A stretch of DNA of 64,000 nucleotides from contig FN649740.1 of assembly GCA_000310025.1 (NCBI GenBank), positions 668,381 to 732,380 of the forward strand, given 5' to 3'. This document shows positions 24,301 to 33,439 of the stretch, piece by piece; the stretch's first letter is position 1; the number at the start of each line of letters is the position of its first letter. The translations under genes and the position numbers were made by a program. The notes under the pieces are model-generated. The model worked only from the letters and a program-made list of their open reading frames with translations, was not told where the DNA came from and ran no database searches. Origin of the DNA: Ectocarpus siliculosus (Eukaryota; Sar; Phaeophyceae; Ectocarpales; Ectocarpaceae).

Positions 24301-27300
24301 CAAGAGAAGACCCGGTCGTCATCAAAAAAGAAAAGAGTAACTAACATTGTTGTAAAATTCGGAAGTCATTCCATTGAAAGCGTACTTACTATAGATTGTG
24401 AACACCATGTCTCACTACTTACTGCATGGCTAACAGCAGCAGCAGCAACAGCAGCAGCAGCAACAACTGCAGCAGCAAACGTGTCATCGTCTTGCTTCTC
24501 TCCCTCACCTTGATCCTCAGCAGCAATTAGGCACGGGGGAGATACTCCGTCTCCGCAGGTAGGAGAGTTGACGGTGAACGAGCTCGTGCAGCAGTAGGAC
24601 CTGCAGCGCGGTGACAGCAGTAGATTCGTTCCAGTCTTGAGGCATCACATCATCATCCAGTTCTTGCCGTCACAAACTAACGTATGAATACCTTCCTCCA
24701 AAAACATATATATTTAAACTCTCATGCAACCCCATCGTGGATCTCATAGAACGGAAAGAAAGCACCATTTCTTGAACGCGTTTACAAGATCATCTCATAA
24801 TCTGATTTCACCATTTTCAGCGATACCGTCCAAGAGGGAAGGCAGACCACACAAATATACGGGACCATGCAGCACATGCACCGAGAAAAAACTCTCCGAC
24901 GTGCGGCAACCATTAGACTAGACTTAGCTCTTTATGGAACAACTGGGGGCACGCTCGAGGACGACTTGCGGCTGACGGACGGTGACAGGAACAATGACAG
25001 CAGCCATGGATCGTAGTGACGACAAGGCCACACGATTACAAGTACAGTAGAACAGTACCGACAGAGGAAATACATTAATTAAGTTGAATCATGATATTCT
25101 ACCAGAACTAATAGCAGTAACTAGATTAAGTGCGATTTAGTACTTGGGGCGAACTTACGTGGACGTAGCGTTGGAGGCAGGTTCGTGGTCGAGGTACGGG
25201 GTGATGTAGCCCATGTCGATCGAGCCACATCTTCAGCGACACGGCGTGGGCAGGTGGGGAGGTCGATTTAATCTCTGGTGTAATGGTCATACCCTCCCGC
25301 CGTGATTGGGGCGAAGCGGACCTACCTCCGTTTATCTGACCGTACACCACCAACCCCCTCAAAATGCCGCCGAAGGAATGGCGGCATTGGTATGGTTGTT
25401 GTTGTCACCACCGCATTCACGTTGAGAAACTTTCCGATCTTTGCTCCGTTTCATGCCAACTCCTTGAATTGCCTTATTTATGCACACGCACTCCAACTGT
25501 TCTGGAGAGAGGCGCAGCGTTCTCTCCGACAGGTTCCTGCATCAATTCAAGCCATTTCCTACAGGTCGCGCAACAAGACCTATGTCCTGCAGAATGCTGC
25601 CTTCTGAGGTACTGTAGCTCAAGAACCTCCCCGTGTGTGTGTCGTAGTCCATCGGAATCTATAAATGATGCGCAAACGCTGGCTCGCAAACGAGGCACCC
25701 CCCTGCGTCTTCCTACAATCTGACAACTCATGAATCACAGGCTAGACCGCCACAAAAAAACAAGACAACGAGAACAAAAAACAAACCTCGTGTACCCTTC
25801 TCTTACCCGGTATCTCCGCATTGCCCACAGCCCTGCGAATAAACGGAAAGAGTCGGGCAGCGAATGGAAGAAGGAAGAAGGACTTTGGCGTGACACAGAA
25901 ATACAGGCAGGCAGACGGGTCACACAATCAATCTCACAATTTGCTCGTTCTCGATAAATTTTAGTCACTTTCAGGTGTATGTATGCATACGAACCCGGAA
26001 TAGTTTACCACCAATTAAAAGTGGCGCGCACGAGTCACGCGAGATGCGACGTTCAAAGCACATAGGCACACATGCCTTGAGAATTTTCAAGCAGAGCGTA
26101 ATTGCTAGCTGCTTGTACCACAAGGAAAAAAATGGAAACTGTTAAAAAGTTAAACACTAGCTCACCAGCATGGCCACCAGCTAAACTACAACAAAAGAAA
26201 GGTACGCATGACGTTTTCGTCGAAACCTGCCACCACGATGCCATTTTCGTACAGCAAATGAAAGCGATAAAACCCATTGCAACGCTGTGTCAAGTAAATT
26301 TGGTATTCTCAAGGTTAAATGAGGCAATAATACAATATTCCGGCGGCTTCGATGGATTCTGAGGCACATCTTCAGCGAAGAGTCAGACGTCTTCGATGAA
26401 GAACGAAGAAACCCCAATGGATATCAAAGCAGGCAGACAGATATGGCATGCACTTGCCAAGGGGCAGCATTTGTCGCCGGTACGAACGCCTTGGATGCCA
26501 ACAACGCCGCAGGTGTCGTCGGGAAGGTCCCGTGGGGGCAGGGTTTCCACCACTGTCGCAGGAGGGCGGGCGGGGGTGGCGGCGAAGAACATGCACAACG
26601 ATCCGCANNNNNNNNNNNNNNNNNNNNNNNNNNNNNNNNNNNNNNNNNNNNNNNNNNNNNNNNNNNNNNNNNNNNNNNNNNNNNNNNNNNNNNNNNNNNN
26701 NNNNNNNCATGACCTGAGCGCTTTTTCCTGGATAGGGGGGGGGGGGGTGTACTCATAGTCCTGCATGCCGTAGTCGTTTGACCATTGACCTCGCATCCCT
26801 ACAAAGCCGGGACGGAGCACGCCGGGTTCTCACCGGACCAGGCTCTCACATCACCAAACGCGAAACCCCCTGAGGTATTTGGCGAGTCGCATGAAGGGTG
26901 AGCTGCATCCTGCTAAGGGTGTTCGGCATCTTGTGCTTACTTCCTTGCGTACGGATGACAGCTACGTATGACTTAATTTATTTTCTGGTGCTTTCACTTC
27001 CAGAGACAGTTGTAAGCACTGTGTAACTGCCTCGAGGAAGCTTGACCATGTTAACACAACGTGGTGCGATCATCCCCCGTAGGGGGGGGGGGGCACCTCA
27101 AGCATAGTTTCAGACTATTTTGTACCAGCAATATTCTCCATGGTGTGTGCCCAGATCTTCCCGCGGGAGATTGGCGGCGTTTGATAGATGACCGTACGTG
27201 CAGTCAGAGAGGTGCCCTGTGCCACTGTAAAGAACTACGGCCCGGATTAGCTCGACAGAGTGCCACAATCGATGGAGCAAGTAGTACCAAACAGCTGTTT

Positions 27301-30300
27301 GCCCTGCTAAATATTCAACAGGCCTGTCTCTGGTCGCATCCAAAGTGAGTGTGGTGTTTCGGTTTGCTGCTTTTTCAACAATCGACGTACGAAGCACCAC
27401 GATGTCCTTTGTCACAACCGTAAACGGCATAAGGTTGCGGCGTAGGTCTCACAACTTACTTTGCCAGATCAGGGATATCCAGCAAGCGCAACAGGAGGCT
27501 ACGCTTTTGTGGGCGTTAAAGATGAAGGAAAGGAAGACAACAGAGCAAATATACTACAAAAGAAAAACTACGACAGCAACCAGAAAGACAAGGGTGGGAA
27601 CACTAAAGAGGAAACGTACCCTCAGGAATCATGCACGGAGGCTCGGCACCATCCACGCCGCATTCCCCAACGTCTCTGAAGGCAGATTGGCAGCAGAAAT
27701 CCTTGCCATTGCGAGCAGCAGCAAAAAAAAAAACAAGTAGAATGAAACGAAGAACTGGATTACGTTGTTGTAGGCCGGGCAGAGAGATGTTGAAACATCT
27801 TATGTTCCACATCGGAATACGTAGGAACGTACAAAAAAATGTACCATAGGTAGTAGTAAAAAAAAAACAGAGGCCCAGTCGAGAATGGTAGAATCCAACT
27901 ACCTCATGGCGCGATCTCGACGATATCGGTGAGAATAGCAAGACATAATAACACACAGCAGCTCAAACTACTGTGAGGATGTTCGACACGCACATGAAAG
28001 TAACCATATGATGTGAAACGTCCAATTTGGTGTTGGGACGTTCCAATGGCTGACGACAGTCAAATGATCTAACGATCGCCCGATGAAAGGAAGGCTCCAA
28101 CCGTTGAACGTTCGGAGAGATATGCATACGAGAATTTAAGGACATGGTACTGCTGCACGAGACCTTCTTGGTTGGGCTTTTACGCACAGATAGGGCTACA
28201 AGAAAATACACTACAGTTAAATCACGGGAGCAAAACCTGGGTTGCCGAACCCTCCGGTGCGGTAGTACTCCACGGAAGTTCGCCAGGGAACACGTATGAG
28301 ATGTGCTGATCGCCGCACCCTATCCCTACGCAATCTGTTTTTGTGTTTTTGGAACAAAGCGGAAGGAAACGGAAGGAAACGAGACAATAACAAGGGAAAA
28401 TACAGGGAAAACGACGGAACAAAAATAGGACAGAACGTCGGAGAAGTTGATGGGGGGAATAAACTCCTAAGTGAACAGCACACCGCACATCGCCCTGCCG
28501 TCTCTGAGGATGTGTGTTCATGTTGCTAGTCTTGGCTACAACCAACACACTCCACTGCTGTTATTACTTCCACGACTTGAGCCATCATTGTATAATGAAC
28601 GACACACATTGTCTTTGCGGCGTTCTCCAGGCGCGGGGAAACACAGCGCGATACGATGTAACTCACTTGCGCAGCCAAGGGGGCAGCACGTGTTCGCGGG
28701 TCCAGCAAGGCCCTCGATGCCGTCCACACCGCAAGTGTCCACTTTTGTCTCGAACTCTGGAAGTGATTGCAGGGGGAGAAACAGGCAGTGTCGCGGGAGG
28801 GGTTGCAGGAGGTAGTCTTAGCTGGGGCAACCATAGAGAGAGCGCATTCTTATTCGTAACCCTAGGGGTGTCGTCCGAAACCACGAAATAGCACGTTTGT
28901 CCTGTCTCTTTGTTGGCTACGCGTACCTTCTGTGATGGCACCAGTAAAGTACGGTTTGTGTTTACGGAACCGATGGTGCCATAATGATTTAGTTACAAGC
29001 CTCTTCTACCACCACTGTTCGACAACAGCATCTATCTAAACATAGCTGTGGCAGAGTGGGAAGTTGGAAGCAGTGGCTGGATCGTTGGAACGTAAGGAGA
29101 GGAGAGTTATCTCTGGTGCGACATGCTGCCTCGTCCGTCTAACGACAGAAACGGAAAAATAAGCAATCCTCATCCCATCCATGCCACCATACCGCGAGCG
29201 ATCATCTATTCGTTCTTGCTGTAGGGAAGGCAAAGCGAGACAGAACTGACAATAAGAAGGTCAACGTTGCTGTTGTCGCTTACCCTGGGGCATGCGGCAC
29301 GGAGCTTCGACCCCAGCCCCGCATACTGTTTCCGTGGTCTCGAAGATGTCGTAGCAGCAGTAATCTGGTTTCGACGGTATTATCGGTCGATGTGTAGTAA
29401 GTTCGATGTTGGACATGACATGGCTCGACAGTAAGTTCGATGTTGGACATGACATGGCACGACAGTATTTCGCGATTTAGGTGATAGAAGCTTCAAGTGG
29501 GGAATGAGACGAAACGCCCGCGACGGGGAATAGAAAATAAAGGACTGTCAGACTTGTAGATAGGTATGCAGTGAGTATGAACACTAAGAGGGTGAGCGCG
29601 CCTACGGAGTACAGAAGCCACAAGCTTCTTTCAAGAGGCTCGACATTCGGACCTGACTTTTTGAGTACTCACCAGCAGACGTAGCCCCATCCGGAACGCT
29701 GGGATCCACAGACAGCGGGTTGTCACCCGGCATGACCCAGGACATAGGTACTGAACTGCACGTGAGGCCGCCGCATGTACCGCAGCCGGCGGGACAGCAC
29801 AAGAAGCCATCGTCGCTGAGAACACCATCGGTCACTCCACAGGGTGTGGCGTCGACAGGGTCTGCGAGATGTTCAAAATTGTTTTCGGGGGAGGGGGTCG
29901 CGTGTGAGCGACTGTTCCAATTGTCATGCTGTAGTCCATGGCGCAAAACATCACCTTGGTATCACTGTCGCTGGCTTCATACCGTTTCGACCACTGCTCA
30001 AGGTTACCGATGCGCGCAGAGTAATAAAAACTCGGAACTTGGGTTCCACGTGTGTACCAAGATTTGGTTGGGGTGGATGTGGCGTTGGTAATACCGCCAA
30101 CAACGAGTTGCTCCGGTCGGCTTTCTATCTCTATCGGGCGTGGTACACACGACAGTAGGATGTTAGGTGCGCGTGAAAGCCCATGTATCATGACGGTGTT
30201 TCATTCATAGGATGTCTGTTGCCGTGGTGCTTATGGCAGACGGGAGGAGGGGGAACGTCTGCGTTGTAGGCATTTTGCGGCAGTTATTGTGGCGTGGTTC

Positions 30301-31509
30301 CATCTGTTTGTTCCCTGTGGCGGCGTACAGGTATCCGGCCTTAGACCGCATACTTCCGATCATCATCACCATGGGAGTCGTTGCTGAAAATTTGCAGCGA
30401 ACAGTCCAACGATCAATAATCCTGCGGAACTCTCGCTGCAACCAACGCTTGTAAACCAACAAACGAGCGGTTCATCACTACCCCCGGTGCTTTGAAGCTG
30501 ATTGCCCCAAAGCTGAGCTCGTACCCAACTCTTTGTGCTCTGTACCTCGCAGCCTTCCCGCCTTGTAGTCCTAGCCAACCTAGAACTCTCTTGAAAATCG
30601 ATTTAGTGCCAGTGGACGATTCGTGGAAATAGCGTGTGTGATCGTTTTGATACCTGTAGGCGGGAGGGCGCACGCTTCGCTCGATTCCTCTCCCCCGGTG
30701 CACCAGTCGAGAGGAGTTGCCCTGATCTCAGTCAAGAAGCACTCCTTGCCGGTGTTCTCTGCAGACGTACCGCCACACGTGCACACGCATTCACTCGCGC
30801 AGCAGATGTCGGCATTCTTGCCTGTGCCTTGGATACCGTTGCACGTCGCAACCTGGGACGGTTCTGGTATTTTTGAACGAAGAATCAGAGGTTGCGTGAA
30901 TTGGGGAAGAGGGCAGAGTCAGGGCGGGTTGTGGGTGGTGGCGTGGTAGTGGGCCGTCGTGGTGATGTGAAACTATTGATGCACTTGGCAGACTGCTGCT
31001 CTTTCATAAGTTGGCGCGGTGATACGAATGCCCGTCATGCTCGGTTCTCCACTCGGGCAAACTACTCGCCTTGATTTTTCAATTTGTCTCCAGGTACATA
31101 CGCCCGTTCGCACCATTTTGTAAAAGTGGCGCCAAGAAAAGAACCCCAACGCTGGAAAGTTCCTCACCGAGCCACGCAATTCCTCTCGCTTCTACAGTTC
31201 CAAATGCACCCACGCACCCTTCGCAGCAACGAAGTAAGTGATGAACAGTATACTGACCTTGGCCAGCACATGAAATGCGAATTGGTGTCCTACGTAGAGA
31301 CAAAACAAGGAGAAATTTCTCCTATCTTGCAGCAGTGCTTGAATGCTTGAAGAGGAGGGTTAATCCGACCCTCAACACAACTCGGCGTGGTGCACCTCAG
31401 ACCTACCCTCGCACGCAGTCGTCGTCGTCGTCGTCGCGTCAGTCGCTTGTGAGTTTACCCTGCTCGGAGGGGTCCAGAGCAGGAGCAGGAGTATGGCGGA
31501 CGATCTCAT
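18322..31509 (-). CDS. Secreted, membrane-anchored protein with seven Cys-rich CC-CGG repeat units
   Basis: Exons in transcript order: 31509-31407 (signal peptide, MRSSAILLLLLW start), [missing link], about 31069-30985, 30852-30654, 29861-29673, 29364-29284, 28756-28667, 28334-28237, 27701-27620, 26552-26454, 25230-25159, 24600-24509, 24030-23912, 23078-22883, 22318-22200, 21861-21666, 21320-21066, 20248-20031, 19626-19500, 19280-19138, 18702-18322. Splice phases agree at every junction except signal exon to 31069 and 26454 to 25230. About 950-1000 aa. The repeat unit is C-G-V-x-G-I-x-G, then CCPxxCGxCGGxGC, then a P/D-rich linker, YCC, CG and PPCxIP. After unit 7 come N-glycosylation sequons, a long Ser/Pro/Gly/Asp stalk (residues roughly 850-940), one membrane helix (GVGVACSVVAVVGAVGL) and a tail of about nine residues. 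This predicts a type I surface protein. Partner and function are unknown to me. Confidence 0.75.
19084..19111. repeat. (CAA)n microsatellite in an intron
   Basis: An uninterrupted CAA run in the last intron of the Cys-rich gene, close to the donor at 19137. Confidence 0.9.
21666..22318 (-). repeat. Cys-rich unit 6: younger or older twin of unit 5
   Basis: Exons 22318-22200 and 21861-21666 encode a complete unit, with CGLPGIPGIM then RCCPQ, then GCGMCGGGGCGLIDMNLV and YPPCLIPA. The exon lengths (119 and 196 bp) are identical to those of unit 5. The intron between them is also conserved (compare about 21862-22200 with 23079-23400). Confidence 0.85.
22883..24030 (-). repeat. Cys-rich unit 5: tandem duplicate of unit 6, intron expanded
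   Basis: Exons 24030-23912 and 23078-22883 differ from their unit 6 counterparts by a few substitutions only. The protein reads GCGMCGGVGCGLVDMNLV and YPPCFIPA. The intron matches the unit 6 intron up to about 23400 and then carries about 500 extra bases. Confidence 0.85.
23428..23908. mobile_element. Two direct copies of an about 215-bp SINE-like sequence
   Basis: Copies at about 23428-23640 and 23685-23908 share tcttctgttgctac, cagggtcccag/ggggtcccag, ttttcattggtcagcc and gttagcgcgg(t)tgatgct. Each ends in an A-rich stretch (aataataaaaa and taataaagaaga). They are diverged, about three-quarters alike by eye. They account for the extra length of the unit 5 intron relative to unit 6. I did not find clear Pol III boxes, so SINE-like is a guess. 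Confidence 0.5.
24436..24478. repeat. CAG/CAA simple repeat in an intron
   Basis: cagcag and caacag units in the intron downstream of the exon 24600-24509 of the Cys-rich gene. Confidence 0.8.
26608..26707. other. Assembly gap (100 N)
   Basis: It lies in the intron between exons 27701-27620 and 26552-26454 of the Cys-rich gene, next to the right copy of the dispersed repeat. The neighbouring exons are intact and in phase, so the gap probably hides only intron or repeat sequence. Confidence 0.95.
26735..27080. repeat. Dispersed repeat, right copy (346 bp)
   Basis: It is near-identical to 12523-12868 and in the same orientation, beginning at a G-run and ending at gatcatccccc followed by another G-run. 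It is inserted in an intron of the Cys-rich gene, opposite in sense to the gene's transcription. Confidence 0.75.
29397..29464. repeat. 34-bp tandem repeat, two copies
   Basis: gtaagttcgatgttggacat followed by gacatggc(t/a)cgaca is repeated back to back with one mismatch. It is in the intron upstream of the exon 29364-29284 of the Cys-rich gene. Confidence 0.85.
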
Positions 31510-33030
31510 CTTGTTGATGTTTCCAAGCGTTGAGTACGATTACAACCACGGGGCCAAGTGATGATTGTGAAAGGTGAGGCGTGCGGTTGTGAGAGCCGTG
31601 GTGGATGATTGAAGGCGGCACAACAGCTGTCGGTTCGATGATGGGAACGAATTCAGAATTATTGCGATATTGCAATGCCATATTTCGGAATCCTTCATCA
31701 GCCATCGCCTACACAACGCGTGAAAACAGAGTGATGAAACGCACATCGAAAGTACATGGGCTTGCAGTCTGACATATTTCAACACAGCAGCAGAGAGTAC
31801 TACCCGCGCCACAGCGGTGATGCGGTGATGGAAAGAAGGCGGCACGATTCATGTCGGTTCATTGATGGGGGGTTGCGTGTTTTGTGTTTTGTGTTTCGGC
31901 GATTTGAATATCCGCCAGTCGGGCAGCCATCATGCATCATACGTGTTAGAGAACGAAGAACGAAAAGGCGTCGGATACGTGTATATGGATGCATCGACTT
32001 AATACAGCAGTCCGACACAGGTCAAAAATTGAACAAACAACAGCAGTATGGTAGACTGCCCTTTACAGCAGTGAACCCATTAGTCTTTGATGTTCTGAAA
32101 TGTGATGCAATAAATCACTGCAAGATATACCACAGCAACAGTCGAAGGGGTGTTGGGAGCCGTGGCAGTGAGTGGGGGAGAAGACCTGCCGGATACTGGC
32201 CTTTGGTGCACTCTAAGGGGCCCACCTAGCCCTTGCAAATCGCGTCGGGTCGGGCAGGGTGAAGTGTCGGCGTCGTCATCATCACCAGCGCCAACGTTCC
32301 AACCGGCTATACCAAAGACCCCAGAATTGTATTTGTATGTCTTCGTGCTGTACTCCAGGAAATGTGGGACATTAAGCGTGCTCACGTTTGTTGTACGTTC
32401 CTCAGGAGCACCTACTTTAGGTACTTTCCCTTCGTGTCATGATAGACTGTAGTGCACCATGAAAAGTCAACGATAGCGAGCCTCTCCGGCGCTTCATGGT
32501 TTGGCGCAGCAGTAGGGCAATGGACTATTAATAGACTACATATCTAGATTCGCGAGCACTTTCCGAGTAGCGGCAGGGAGCATCCTTCGTGCAGCGATGA
32601 GGCCTCTGAGGAAACATTGTAGACTCACGGCGTGTCGGTATTGCATATGCATGTACAGCATGGTGCATGGCGTAGTACATACAGCAATTAAGGAATAATA
32701 AGTATGTACGATGTATAGTCTAGTGGCATGCGAATCGTTGAGCAAATTATTACCAGTTCACCATCGACCGAACGGTGACCAGTTACGCCGCACTTTGAAT
32801 CGATTTTGCCGTGCTATCCTGCTTTGGTTTCTAGCACTCCACGACTCAAGACGAGGGCGTGGCTTGCTTCACAAGAGCAAGGCGTGGGCGTCACACGAAC
32901 ACGGTGGTGAAAGTGGGAATCTTGTCCGCTTCAATTTGTAGTGGTCCATGTGCGGCGGCCATTGTGGGCACACATCTGAAACAGGAAGGGTCAGCTCGAA
33001 CAACGTCACTGCTGTGCCGTCTACTTCGAG
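31510..33030. other. Intergenic between diverging genes; no clear gene
   Basis: This separates the start of the minus-strand Cys-rich gene from the plus-strand frame at 33031. Two minus frames look mildly coding: about 31590-31705 (MADEGFRNMALQYRNNSEF) and about 32240-32372 (YKYNSGVFGIAGWNVGAGDD). Neither could be tied into a gene. They may be 5' leader or part of another minus-strand gene. Confidence 0.4.
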
Positions 33031-33426
33031 ATGAGTAAGGCGGATGCCGTTGGAGGTTGGTCCCTTTTCCCTGACAAAGAGGAAATACCCGCTCAAGTCG
33101 GCGCTGCGCTAGAGTCAGGAGAAGGAAATCACAGCAATGAAACCAGTGCGGCGACGCCCGGCGTCGCAGTGCGCCCACAGAATAGTTTCAACAGTCCTCC
33201 TGTGGGCGAGCAAGGGAGTGACAGGCTGAGCCTCGGTCGGGGCAAGCAGAACGAAAAAAAGGGGGTCGCACTACTCAAAAGCAAGGCTGCGCGTTCACCT
33301 CTTCGTTCTGGGGTTCACTTCAAAGAAGGCGATGATCTCGAAGCTGCTCGGGGGACACAACCTCCAACAACAGTGGGGGCGATGCCAGGAGAGGCAGCGA
33401 ACGACGAGTTTGAGGTGACAGTTTAG
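33031..33426 (+). CDS. 131-codon hydrophilic frame, possible 5' exon of the WW gene
   Basis: It opens at ATG (gagatgagtaagg) and runs to TAG. The protein is rich in Glu, Ser, Gly and Lys, with an acidic end (NDEFEVTV), no membrane segment and no known domain. Immediately downstream the reading frame of the membrane protein begins in the +1 frame, overlapping the end of this one (acceptor-like gacag at 33417-33421). It may be an N-terminal cytosolic exon separated by a frame change or an unrecognised intron, or an unrelated upstream frame. I could not find a canonical donor that joins the two in phase. Confidence 0.35.
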   Translation: MSKADAVGGWSLFPDKEEIPAQVGAALESGEGNHSNETSAATPGVAVRPQNSFNSPPVGEQGSDRLSLGRGKQNEKKGVALLKSKAARSPLRSGVHFKEGDDLEAARGTQPPTTVGAMPGEAANDEFEVTV

Positions 33427-33439
33427 CCGAAACCAATTG

